Source: Tenrec ecaudatus (taxonomy: Eukaryota > Chordata > Mammalia > Afrosoricida > Tenrecidae). From it: 64,000 bases of DNA. Position numbers and translations under genes: made by a program. Positions within the stretch are counted from its first letter, which is position 1. Each line of letters opens with the position of its first letter. The stretch lies in the NCBI RefSeq assembly GCF_050624435.1, contig NC_134547.1:31865419-31929418 (forward strand), read 5' to 3'. Below the pieces are notes generated by a model, which did no database searches, had not been told where the DNA came from, and worked only from the letters and a program-made list of their open reading frames with translations. Below, piece by piece: positions 1-9,810 of the stretch.

Positions 1-115
1 TAACCCCCCACCTCATTTATCATAAAAATTAATCTAAAATTGGGTGAAAATCTGTCAATGAATTTTACAATTTACTATAACATGTTGCTCTTTCCCCCGG
101 TACTCTGGGCTGAGG

Positions 116-310
116 GGAGCCTCAGTGGCAGAGTGGTTATGTAATGGACCACTAACCATAACGTCAGCAGTTCAAACCCACCAGACTCCATGGGATACAG
201 AGGGGGCTTTCTACTCCTGAACAAACTCTCAGAAACTCACAGGGGCAGTTCTCCCGTGTCCTACAGGGCCACTGGGTGGGGAGATCAACTCAATGGCAGT
301 GAGTTTGGAC
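116..310 (+). mobile_element. AfroSINE
   Basis: The copy is nearly full length. It starts with the tRNA-like head GGAGCCTCAGTGGCAGAGTG, has the B-box-like GTTCAAACCCACCAG, then the body with GGGGCAGTTCTCCC and GTCCTACAGGG, and ends in a tail reading AACTCAATGGCAGTGAGTTTGG. AfroSINEs are Pol III-derived retroposons specific to Afrotheria. Confidence 0.85.
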
Positions 311-941
311 CTGGGGGTTGGCAGGCTTGAAGGCCCATCCTCCAGCCCTGGGCTCCCTGATCCAGGATTTGGATGGATTTCTTTCAAAGGGTGGCATAGG
401 AAAGGAGGGCCATTGAAGTGCCCCACAGCACACTCTTCATGGAGACCCTGCTCTCCCCGCCTCTAACTTTCTATATAGTTGGTGGGCATGTTTGGGCACT
501 ACGTTGGCATTTGCCTCTTCCTCATGGGCTCCGTGACCAGGGTGCTGCCAGGCAGCATGGGCAGACTGCATTAGCCTGCACAGGGACAACAGGACACCAC
601 TTCTGAGCTGCACGCTCCCAGACACGCAAGCTTGCACATGACACCAGACCTAGCCTGCATGCTGTGTAGAGACCACCCTACCCTGCTCTGCCTGCAACCT
701 CCCACAGGATGCCAGCAGGCACCTGCATACGACCTGCACACAACCCCAGCCCTATGCGGGAGACAACATGAACACGACACCAGACCTACCGGCTCAAGAT
801 ACGGACACCACATCCTTTCTAAGCCGCTTGCTCTGTGGACCTGCTCGTACACGCGGTCAGTCTTACAGTGACCACAGGACGTTAGCACACACCACCACTG
901 CCCTGTGGCCAGCAAGATGAACATGACGGCACCAGTCCTCC
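311..941. other. No gene recognised; sequence leading into minisatellite
   Basis: Open frames are present on both strands but show no recognisable domain. CACAC-rich and GCCTGCA-rich words near 600-780 loosely resemble the adjoining minisatellite unit and may be decayed outliers of it. Confidence 0.4.
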
Positions 942-1514
942 CCTGCACACAACCTTGCCCACAGCTGCAGGTACACACCATGTCCACTCCCCTGCACACA
1001 ACCTTGCCCACAGCTGCAGGTGCACACCATGTCTACCCTGCACACAACCTTGCCCACAGCTGCAGGTACACACCGTGTCTACTCCCCTGCACACAACCTT
1101 GCCCACAGCTGCAGGTACACACCGTGTCTACTGCCCTGCACACAACTTTGCCCACAGCTGCAGGTGCACACCATGTCTACTCCCCTGCACACAACCTTGC
1201 CCACAGCTGCAGGTACACACCGTGTCTACCCTGCACACAACCTTGCCCACAGCTGCAGGTACACACCATGTCTACTCCCCTGCACACAGCCTTGCCCACA
1301 GCTGCAGGTGCACACCATGTCTACCCTGCACACAACCTTACCCACAGCTGCAGGTACACACTGTGTCTACTCCCCTGCACACAGCCTTGACCACAGCTGC
1401 AGGTACACACTGTGTCTACTCCCCTGCACACAGCCTTGCCCACAGCTGCAGGTGCACACCGTGTCTACCCTGCACACAACCTTACCCACAGCTGCAGGTA
1501 CACACCGTGTCTAC
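942..1514. repeat. Minisatellite, 12 units of 49 or 46 bp with 6-unit higher-order pattern
   Basis: Twelve consecutive units each start CCTGCACACA and contain CCCACAGCTGCAGGT followed by CACAC and GTGTCTAC (GTCCAC in unit 1). Seven end in an extra three bases (TCC, or GC-type in unit 4; 49 bp) and five lack them (46 bp). An A/G variant after CAGGT and the length variant follow the order A49 G46 A49 A49 G49 A46, then A49 G46 A49 A49 G46 A46. The array is therefore two near-copies of a six-unit block (288 and 285 bp). Both unit lengths are 1 modulo 3, so translation cycles through all frames; the long open frames here are not genes. Confidence 0.95.
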
Positions 1515-2156
1515 CATGCACACGACAGATGTCTCCACTAAACACCACTCTGCTCACGACACCCATGTCACTTGTGTCCTGAAGCCAGAAGGTCTGGTCC
1601 CCCCCAGAGCCCCAGGGTTGTCCCCACGAGCATGTGGCTATAAGCCTCCATGCAGAAGGCTGATGCTCAGCTTCTGATCGAAACCACCACGAACATCGCT
1701 CCCTCAGGCCTTCGTGTGGCTGAGGAAGAGCGGTCCTCCAGAGTGCTGTTGAGAGGCCCAGACACATATACACATACACACGCACACATGCAGGGTGGGT
1801 GGGTAAGTCCCCTCAGGCAGCCCGAGGAACCATGGAAGGAACTAAGGCAAAAGTGAGACCACAGAGTTTCTGTGCACAAATGAAAAAGCAGCATCTTCAG
1901 TCAGGAGGAGAAGCAAAGCAGGGGCAGGAGAGGGACGTGGCCGTGACTGAGCGGAAACCCGGCAAGACACCGGATCTGAGAGGGCCCACTTGGCCCAGAG
2001 GCCGTCGGCAGTCAGGGTCAGGTGTGTCTGTGAACCGAGCACTGTGATTCGCATCTCCTTTACTCCTTCACAAGATAAATAATTGTGAGGTGTAACTAAA
2101 ATTATTTTACAATCTTTTAATCACTAGAAATTGTATATAATTATTTTACCTCCACT
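1515..2156. other. No gene recognised
   Basis: Single-copy-looking sequence with a short CACACA/TACACA tract at 1763-1790 and an A/T-rich end at 2065-2150. No splice-bounded exon or repeat family was recognised. Confidence 0.35.
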
Positions 2157-2270
2157 CCAGTGCCAAGAACTCCTGTAAATTACTCAGCTTCTCAATGTGG
2201 AGAGAGAGAGCAAAGAGAGAAAGAGAGAGAGAGGCAGGCTTCATTTCTGCATTAATTAAAGAGTTTTCCC
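2157..2270 (+). repeat. Copy A of a ~110-bp duplicated segment with an AG microsatellite core
   Basis: The sequence runs TGCCAAGAACTCCTGTAAAT, TTCTCAATGTGG, an (AG)n core, then GCAGGCTTCATTTCTGCATT and AATTAAAGA. It is about 95% identical to 4959-5073. Similarity stops abruptly on both sides. Confidence 0.85.
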
Positions 2271-2274
2271 CCCA

Positions 2275-3204
2275 TTCCTGTCCATTAGCTGCCACCACAC
2301 TATGACTATGAATGGTCATTACAACAGACCGAAATAGGTACATAAATTCCCTGCTAATGAAAATGTCGCGGGAGGCGCCGTCCGTCACTGCAGGTTCTGA
2401 TGCAAAGCGGGCCTCTCTCACTCTGGCACCTGCCTCCTGGGTCGACAAGGCCCTCGTGGAAGGGCAAGTGTCTTTTATCCCTCCATGCCTGGGGCACATC
2501 CTTTACAACCAATGGCAGGCTAGGCTGGGGCTCTAGGAACGAGTCCATCGATTTTTACAATTGCTCCCTTCCTTATCAGACCTCACAGGGTCTTGACCGG
2601 GGAACACTCTCTGACCTCCCCCCTGCTGGTGAGGCAAGCATTCCTGAGATGGGAGGCCTAGCGTGCGCGTCTGCTGCCGGCTCGATCCTGACCTCATTTT
2701 ATGAGGGGAAATGAACACCATCTTCCTCTGGGCATGTTCCTCTGACTTGCTCCAGGTGAGGGTAGCTGGCTCAGACAGCATCACACTGTGGGGAGGACAG
2801 CATGTCGGGTGGCGGTCAGCACTGGCCAAGGCCACCTGCTGTCTGGTGTCATGGGGAGAGCATGCAGATGCCTGAGTGGCGGGTTCTGTTCCATCTAACT
2901 CCAGAGGAGTTCTGCCCCGAGAAGGGACAGAGCTGCGTCTCCTTTAGGAGAAAGCCCTTTCTCCCAGACTAGCAGTTCAAATGGAAACTGAAAGGAACGC
3001 GGGCAGTTCTTTCTAGAACAGAATCGAAGGCCATGAGGACACTCACAAGGAAAACACTGGTTAGCTCCCAGGGAGGAGAAAGAGTGAGGAGATTTGCTGC
3101 ATCTAAAGCTTAAAATAAATGGAGCATGTTTGGAAAACTCTTGCACACCAATCCCCTGTCAGTCTCTCACGTACTTTGGACACATTAGCCGGACAGACTA
3201 GTCT
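2275..3204. other. No gene recognised
   Basis: Mixed-composition sequence without recognised repeats. Open frames on both strands here are overlapping and lack any domain or splice context. Confidence 0.35.
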
Positions 3205-3408
3205 CTAGAAAAGGACATCTTGCTTAGTAATGTCCAAGAGGGGCAGGGAAAAAGAGGAAGACCCTTGGCAAGATGGATGGCCACAGGGGTTGCAACCCTG
3301 GCCCCACACAATAACAATGGTTAGGATGGTGCAGGGCCAGCCAGTGCTTTGCTTTCTCTCTTGTGCAAGGGTCTCCGAGCCAGAACGGATGGGGCAGCAG
3401 GGCGTAAC
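3205..3408 (+). mobile_element. 3' end of an RTE (BovB-like) LINE
   Basis: The segment contains AAAAGGACATC, AGGGAAAAAGAGGAAGACCC, AAGATGGATGG and the stretch before the tail, a pattern shared with the ends of RTE copies at 8270-8468 and, in reverse, at the left end of the 30-kb element. It encodes the degraded C-terminus of the RTE protein and the start of the 3' tail. Confidence 0.65.
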
Positions 3409-3894
3409 AAACAAGTCCTCTGGCCAGTTGGCCAGTGGGCAGGCTCTGGGGTCCTTACCCACAGGGCTTGTCTAAAGTGGAATCAGGCTGAGCATTCAGT
3501 AGGCACTCAATAAAGCTTCTGAGTGGAAAGTGGGACCAAGCTACAAATGGACGACTCATTAGTCATTCCCTACCACAATTGTGCTGGTCTGCCTGTCAAA
3601 AGGATTCTAAAAATATCTCTTCTCCCGAAAACTTCCAGACAGGTTGCATCGAATGACTATTTGAGAAATAATATTTCAACATGTTAAAGTGACTATTACA
3701 AGCCACCGTTGGGATCCAGCTCAACGAAAGATGAATGGATGAAATCAATTGCCTGGATCACGAGGTCTTTGATTCCCAGGACCACTAATAACTAGCTCTC
3801 CTCGAGTTCTTGTATTAGAAACCAAGTAGTAACAGTCAAAAGCTGAGCCTCCAAGTGTCACAGAACCTCTCGCACCTTCAATCAATTGCCTCAG
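3409..3894. other. No gene recognised
   Basis: A/T-rich, moderately unique sequence. No recognised repeat or exon. Confidence 0.3.
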
Positions 3895-3965
3895 GAGCCC
3901 CAGAGAGCAGTTCAACTCTGCCCCAAAGGGTCCACTAGAGTTGACATTGACTCACTGGCCATGCT
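3895..3965 (+). mobile_element. AfroSINE 3' fragment
   Basis: Only the distal part is recognisable: GCAGTTCAACTCTGCCCC followed by GTCCACTAGAGTTGACATTG and GACTC. The head is missing. Confidence 0.45.
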
Positions 3966-4119
3966 GGTGGGGGGGGAGGGGCAGGTGTTATAGTAGCGGC
4001 AGATGTTGTCTAAATTCTCACGTCAGGATCAAGACAAAGTGTACACCTAAGGTAGTGGTCATCCATATGTCCACCCTCCAAATTCTTCACTATTTCTGCC
4101 CCCAGTTGCCACCCCTACC

Positions 4120-4280
4120 CCGCCTCCCCATGACACACTCCACGCATTCCTCTCTACTGGGTCCATTAGTCCATTGCGATGATCACATAGCACTCACAGA
4201 CCATGCTCACGGTCATCATTTATCACGGAGGAAACGGGCTGCAACTCAGGACCAGGATCAGGCAGGCTGTTGGCAAAACC
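4120..4280 (+). repeat. LTR-like interspersed repeat, copy 1 of a local pair
   Basis: Contains TACTGGGTCCATTAGTCCAT and GGGCTGCAACTCAGGACCAG. The latter recurs with few changes at 4745-4775 within a similar ~130-bp context, 520 bp away. A related sequence occurs at 33500-33640. It resembles old retroviral LTRs of mammals but the family was not identified. Confidence 0.4.
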
Positions 4281-4644
4281 TGGGAGGATTCCTACCTGGA
4301 GAGCATGCCCCTTCCTTTGGCAGTGTTGGGCAGCTCTCTGAGCATCTCTAAGCCATGCCAGCAAGCAGGCTCTTCTCTCCACAGCACACCCCCCTTCTCA
4401 GCTGCGCATCCCTCTCTGCCTGTGGCCACCCTTCCATTGACTCCCCTATGGCTAGTCGACCCAACTCATAGCCAGAGTAGCAGCTGGCTCAGCTCCCCCA
4501 GGTGTTTTCCATCAGCAGATCCCTACCGACATTGTGGACTCAGCTCAGGGCCCCTTTCCAGGGCTCTTGCTGTCTTCAGAATCATAGCCCTCGACCCTTT
4601 CTTCATCGTTTCTGATAAAAGTTGCTACAGCTACACACCTACAA

Positions 4645-4790
4645 CCCCCATGTCCCCTCTACTTCTTTACTGGGTTCATTCATTCACTGCAGTAGCCACA
4701 CAGAATCCACAGATCATGCAAGTTATGTGATTTGTTAAGGGAGCAATAGGCTACAACTCGGGACCAGGATCATCTCATTAAGAGGTTCCT
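4645..4790 (+). repeat. LTR-like interspersed repeat, copy 2 of a local pair
   Basis: Contains CTTTACTGGGTTCATTCATT and AGGCTACAACTCGGGACCAG, matching copy 1 at 4120-4280 in order and spacing. It ends about 60 bp before the mariner element. Confidence 0.4.
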
Positions 4791-4958
4791 CCCCACCCCT
4801 CTCTCCGTTTCTTCTCTCTTGCCTCTCTAAAACCTCTGTGGAGTTTCCTGCTTATAAGAGGAGGTACCCCAGAACAAACAGGAATTGCACTGGGCAGAGC
4901 TGAGATTTCAAAGTACTCATTTTTCCCATTCGCTGAACATCAAGCAACTCACTCTAAG

Positions 4959-5073
4959 TTCAATGCCAAGAACTCCTGTAAATTATTCGGCTTCTCAATG
5001 TGGAGAGAGAGAGAGAGAAGAGAGAAAGAGAGAGAGAGAGGCAGGCTTCATTTCTGCATTAATTAAAGAAGTT
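4959..5073 (+). repeat. Copy B of the ~110-bp duplicated segment, inside mariner 5' region
   Basis: Matches 2157-2270 closely, including TTCTCAATGTGG, the (AG)n core and GCAGGCTTCATTTCTGCATT. It sits between the mariner left end and the transposase start. A five-base AAGTT occurs directly on both flanks (weak possible target duplication). Confidence 0.85.
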
Positions 5074-5133
5074 TCTGTTTGGTCACAGTGAATTTTTTTA
5101 TAAAAGCAGTTTCACTCAAACTTCATTTTTTGT

Positions 5134-5807
5134 GATGGCTGATTTAAAAGAATAGGGTGAAGTTGTGGAATTTTGTTCCCAGCTCAGGAAAAATGCCGCA
5201 GAAACAGTTGTGATGTTGAACACAGCTGACAAGGACAGTGTTATGAGAAACCCTCGAGTGTCTGAGTGGTTTCTCATTTCAAAAGAGGTGAAGTGTTGAT
5301 TGACGACTAACCTCATTCTGGACATGCATCAAATGCCTGAAAGAACAAAAATGTTGACTCACAGTACTTTTGGAGTTTGTTCCACCAGGTCAGCCTGTTA
5401 ATCAGGCTTTCTATTTAGTGGTTCTGAAAATATTTGTGTAATAGGGAGCGACAAAAACAGGCCTGGTTTGTGGCAGAAGCAGGACTGGTTTAGCCACCAC
5501 CACAATGCTCCTGCTGTCATCTCAGTGCACCAGTGTTTGGCAAAAACCAGCAGGCTCTCTTACCTCATGCACCTCACTCACCTGACCTCACTCTGTGGGA
5601 CTACTTTTTGTTTTCCTGAATGAACAGGGACATGAAAGGACAGTGACATAATGATAGAGAAGAGGTGAAGAAAACAACTCGAAGGAGGTGCTGTCAGCCA
5701 TCCGAACAGATGAGTTTGAAAAATGTTCCCAGGAATGGAATCACACATCTGACAAATGTATTAAGTGTAATGGAGAGTACTTTGAAGGTGATAAGGTTGT
5801 TTTGTAA
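5134..5807 (+). pseudogene. Mariner transposase pseudogene
   Basis: This is the coding remnant inside the mariner element: start codon, early in-frame TAG after 'MADLKE', N-terminal DNA-binding fragment to about 5300, an internal deletion, the D,D34D catalytic region broken by frameshifts around 5455-5620, and the C-terminus GEYFEGDKVVL. A normal mariner transposase is about 345 residues; only some 225 codons' worth remain. It cannot make a working transposase. Confidence 0.8.
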
Positions 5808-5869
5808 AAATATTTAAATACATAGCTTTGGAAAAAATCATTTTTGGGGGGTACCCCTCATATGAGCAA

Positions 5870-6860
5870 ACCCCTTGTTATTATCCAGTCATGGCCTCCC
5901 CAACGAGTTGACCAATCACCTCAATGGATCATAAATCACTTGATTTGCATATTAAACTGACCAATCACTGGCAAGTTGTGTAAAATAGACCCGCCATCGT
6001 TCAGACTGAGACCCAGACTTTGACCAAAAGTATCAAATCATCGAGTTATTTCAAACTTACGCTGAGAATGGCTTCTGGCCTCTCTAAAATCTCTGAGGTT
6101 ACCTGTCGAAGTTTAGGCGGAGTTTTAAGATTATTTAGGTACAGGATCTTCTTAGTAGAGGATTTCCATTCCTTCTACCCAGCTGCCTTTTTCTTGAAAT
6201 AATTCAATCAGTCTACAGTTCAGCATTAATATTTAGAAAGAGCCACATTTTAAAAGGAACCCAACCAAAATACTCTCATGGACCTAAGGCTGAAATGCAC
6301 CTGTGTGAGGAGTAGATAACCACTAATCAAGGCTACTGATGAGGAAGTCACTGGGCTTTGGTTCAAGATTCATGTCTTGCGGATGTCAATAAATGGCGGC
6401 TCAAGACTATCATTGATGTACTATTTCCATACCCAATATCTTCGTAGATCTACATTCAAAAATGAACACTGTTGAAAGTTTTGTCCTATCTCCAGCCCTG
6501 AGTGTTTGCTTAAATAGTGTCTAACCAGCTAAGTTGTCAATCCATACAAACCAAACCATACATGTAGATTGGTCTAAAATACTGTCCTATACATGGATAT
6601 TTCATTTTCTTGATAATGTTTTAAACTCAATATCACTGGATAAATTAAGGATAATATCAATAGAAACACCATATGGTCCATGGAATAATTTATAATAGCC
6701 TTCAGCAAAATAATAATGTTTTAAAAGTGAGCCATATAAATATATGTATGTATATATACACACATAAATATGTAAACAAACAGACATATGAATGGATTCT
6801 GAGCTCACAGTTCATCATAGTCCTAATATAAGAACAATTAGTTCCTGTGACATGGTCTTG
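5870..6860. other. A/T-rich sequence without recognised gene
   Basis: Contains low-complexity TATATGTATGTATATATACA at 6740-6760 and otherwise unassigned sequence. Confidence 0.3.
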
Positions 6861-6869
6861 CTGTAGGCC

Positions 6870-7125
6870 TGCCCCCATGAAGTGATCAGTACAGATATGG
6901 ACGGATGCAATAGCAAAGAGTGGTGAAGAAAGCAGATTGACGGCTACTGGAAAGAGTAGTGTCTCTGGTCTTAAAGGCTTGTCTTAAAACAAGCAGCCAT
7001 CTACGTAAGGTTTCAGCCAAGTCCAGAAGGAGAGCAACCAACCTATGTGATTCAAGACTTAAAATAATAAAAACCAAACCTGGAGGAGGGAATGGCATCA
7101 GAGACTAAATTCTGAACACACAGTT
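6870..7125 (+). mobile_element. L1 3'-UTR fragment (tenrec-like)
   Basis: Contains GGTGAAGAAAGCAGATTGAC, GTCTCTGGTCTTAAAGGCTT and AACAAGCAGCCATCTACG, followed by GTGATTCAAGACTTAAAAT. The same ordered words recur at 50190-50410 (GTCTGGAGTCTTAAAGGC, AGCAGCCAGCTAAGTGAGG, GTGTGATCCAAGG). Confidence 0.6.
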
Positions 7126-7299
7126 AGCAGAAGGCCATGAATGACGGAGAAAGCCCCAAACTCGTTTTCTGAGGATGGACTGGAGCTGGATAAGGCCTTA
7201 CTATCAGATGAGTGTGTCGTAGGTGGATTATCACCGACGTAGGTAGCTTAAAACGTGACCGCATTTGATCTCCTTCTTGATAAAATGTATAATTTTTCA

Positions 7300-7610
7300 A
7301 GTTTTTAATATTTTCTACTTTGTTCTCAATTGAGGTTTTTCTATTTCTTTCATTGTTATGGGGTCATTTGTCCAATTTTTTGTTTTGATTCTATATGCAG
7401 ATTTGTGTGTGTGAAACCCAGAATAAGTAAACCTACAGAGACAACAAGTGGGCTGATAGTTTCAAAGGGACACACAGGGAAAATGAGCAGGACATGGAGA
7501 GCTAGCAACATGCACGTGAAAAGGAAATAGTCTGGAATTGATAGCGGTGACGGTGGTACCACTCTCACTCATGTGATTGAGCTAGTGAAATGTATGATAT
7601 GTGCAGTGTA
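7300..7610 (+). mobile_element. L1 3'-UTR-type interspersed repeat fragment
   Basis: A T-rich tract is followed by a purine-rich body with AGTGGGCTGATAGTTTCAAA and GGAATTGATAGCGGTGACGG. The layout matches 12640-12960 (T/G-rich tract, GACTGACAGCTCATAGGGG, AAAATTGATGGCGAGGAGGG). Confidence 0.45.
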
Positions 7611-7981
7611 TGCCAGTGAAACGTACTCTTTGCATTAAACTAATTATTTTTATAAATAATCATTATTATTTATATTGAACTAATTTTTTTTCCAGAGACC
7701 AACCAGAGTCACTGGTAACCAGAATGCATCCAAGCTATCACATGGGACAATTTGAAAATCTATTCACCCAACATTTTCTCATAACTAAATATGACACCCA
7801 AAGGATACCACAAACCATTCCAGAATTTTTTTCTCAAAAAGTAATTAGTTGTCACATTGAACCATCGGCCACGACTAGGCACCACACTCGTAGCTAAAAG
7901 ATGAACAAGAGACCATGTCTGCACTCAGAAAATATACAGGCTCATAAGAAACTGAAATAGCCAAATAATAAAATAGCCACT

Positions 7982-8468
7982 CTCTGGAAAAGATCCATAT
8001 TTATACCCATTTCAAAGAAAGATGACCCAACCTAATGCTCAAATTATAAAAATAACATCATTAATATCACACTCAACTAACATTTTGCTCGCAATTATCC
8101 AACAACAGTCACAGCAGTATATTGGCAGGGAGCTGTCAGAAGTTCAGGCTGGATTTAGAAGAGGACATGGAATAAGGGATATCATGGTTGAAAGCACAAA
8201 ATTCCAGAAAGATGTTCCCCTGTGTCTTCTTAACCATGTCTAGGCATTTGACTGTGGGAGGTGTTCTCCTGCGAGAGGACATCATCTTGGAGGGCCAGCA
8301 GAGAAATGAGGAAGTCCATCGAGGAGGTGGACTAGCACAGGGGCTGCAACAAGAGGCTCCACTAGAAGAACAATTGGGAGGCTGGCCCTGTACCGGGAAG
8401 TGCACATCCCGGTGTACAGACGGTCGCTATGGGCAGGGGCTGACCGGAGGCACCCAGCAACCACAAAG
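7982..8468 (+). mobile_element. RTE (BovB-like) LINE fragment: reverse-transcriptase core joined to 3' end
   Basis: From 7982 to about 8262 the translation reads degraded RTE reverse transcriptase: the palm-entry region 'IKITSLISHSTNILLAII', then 'YIGRELSEVQAGFRRGHGIRD', which matches the family's signature around ELPExQAGFRxGRGTRD. From about 8270 to 8468 the element resumes near its C-terminus and 3' UTR (GAGGGCCAGCAGAGAAATGA, GGGGCTGCAACAAGAGGC). The middle of the RT, including the catalytic Asp-Asp segment, is deleted. RTE elements are non-LTR retrotransposons; this copy is dead. Confidence 0.75.
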
Positions 8469-8575
8469 AGCACAAAGAAGAGGCCCTGGTCCCACCGAGA
8501 CCTAGAAGACTTGGAGGAGGAGAACTCTCCTATAGCTGAGATCGTCATGAGAACTTCCCAGCTCAGAGTCTAGAA

Positions 8576-8750
8576 CAGCCGTTTGGGGACAAACGGCCCT
8601 TTCACAGGGGTTGCCCAATTCATGACAGGAGCAAAATTACAGTGATGAAGTAGCAACGAAAATAATGTTCTGGGTGGTGGGGGGGTCACCACAACATGAG
8701 GAACTGACTGTATTCAAGGGTCGCGACCTTAGGAAGGCTGAGAACCACTG
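8576..8750 (+). mobile_element. SPIN-type non-autonomous hAT transposon
   Basis: The copy contains CCTTTCACAGGGGTTGCCCA, AGCAAAATTACAGTGATGAA, GTAGCAACGAAAATAAT, GTCACCACAACATGAGGAAC and the terminal GAGAACCACTG, in the order of the SPIN non-autonomous consensus as I recall it. The right terminal inverted repeat is nearly intact. The left end retains only CAG plus the TTTGGGGAC segment, so an internal part of the left terminus has been deleted and the 8-bp target duplication is not recognisable. SPIN is known for horizontal transfer into several tetrapod lineages, including tenrec. Confidence 0.85.
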
Positions 8751-9540
8751 GGCCAGGAGGTCAAAGCTGCACTACACTGCTTCGCTGTATTAGGTCTGAG
8801 GACCCTGGGGATGGAGAACATCGCAGCCAGATGAGGCAGGGGGTGTGGGGGGGGGGGTGTGGTTGGGAAGCATGCAACAGCCCAAGAGTCTGAGTAAAGT
8901 TCAGTAAGTGCAAGACATTTCCGCAGAATTTTACAGGGCTCTTGAAGGAGTTCCGAGGACTGGCACTGCATCGTCCATCAAGACGGAGAGCATACTGGGG
9001 CCAGGGGCGCCCCCCCTATTTCAGACTCCAGAGTGCCCTGTGCCTTGCTTACGTTCCATGCAACAAGCCTGAAAGACTTGCATAGGCAACTTACCACCGT
9101 GAGTCTGACCCAACTCCGTCTCCCCTGGAGCCCGCGAGAGACAATGTACAGTACAGCCCGTCAGAAAAGATAATCACCGGAAGTTCTGACTGTTGAATGT
9201 TTGTTCTGTGTGGCACGCGCTGCCAAGGGTTCTCAGTGTAGCTTGCCACTGCACCCTCCCGACCACCCTGTGATGTGCATCCCGCCCGTGTTCTAGCTGC
9301 CAGGGCTGAGGGAAGGGAAGGAGCTTGTCAAGTTCATAGGGCTGGGAGTGATCCTGGCTCCCCTGCCAGGAGGCTCGCCTCTCTAAATGCAAGCTTCAGC
9401 TTCCGGGAAGGGCTCGGTGGCTTAGGGAAGACCCTACCCTGTTCTGCCAAACTTTTGTCGATATTGTTATTTAAAGGGACCTATCCCAATTTATCCCTGT
9501 ATCAATTCTCTCTATCATTGACCTCAGCACTGATTGTATC
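8751..9540. other. No gene recognised
   Basis: Includes a G-run at 8848-8860 and a weak MIR-like stretch around 9250-9370 (AGCTGCCAGGGCTGAGGGAA and GAGCTTGTCAAGTTCATAGG). No exon recognised. Confidence 0.3.
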
Positions 9541-9544
9541 ATTC

Positions 9545-9810
9545 GCAAATTAGCATCAGGCAGCAATTTCTGCTTCCATATAAAACTATTTAGCAATCTA
9601 GCCAAGAAGCTGAAAAATGAGCGGCACCAGCCTGGGTGCCGAACCTAATTCTCTCCCTTATCTTCTCGTTACATATTGACGGATTTGAGGCCTTTCAAGA
9701 GCATCCAACTTGTCTTGCCGCAGTCCGAATCAGATTATTGACAATGAAAGCCATTTAACGGGTTATTTAAATGTTAGAGGCCTATCTCACTGGAATCTGC
9801 CTTTGGAGTG
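9545..9810. promoter_or_regulatory. Candidate conserved non-coding element
   Basis: A repeat-free block with homeodomain- and SOX-like words (AATTAGCATC, CAGATTATTGACAATGAAAG, GGGTTATTTAAATG). It is proposed only from texture and lack of repeats; no alignment was available. Confidence 0.2.

Larger units (their letters stand above)
4855..5860 (+). mobile_element. Decayed mariner-family DNA transposon
   Basis: The left end (AAGAGGAGGTACCCC) and right end (GGGGTACCCCTCA) are degraded inverted repeats next to TA dinucleotides (4853-4854 and 5861-5862), the mariner target. An ATG at 5134 opens a frame with fragments typical of the transposase N-terminus (a region like the helix-turn-helix 'AAETVVML' and 'VSEWF'), then stops. 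Further right come pieces of the catalytic core (5455-5600, frameshifted 'HHHNAPA' region) and an intact C-terminal signature KCIKCNGEYFEGDKVVL ending in TAA at 5805. About 360 bp of coding sequence is missing near 5335-5370, and stops and frameshifts make it inactive. Confidence 0.8.

Noticed and set aside
905-1677. Open frames of 161, 173 and 240 codons across 905-1677
   Set aside because: They are the CACACA/CAGCTGCAG minisatellite read through; unit lengths of 49 and 46 bp move the frame by one each unit and none of the three frames has stops. No gene signals.
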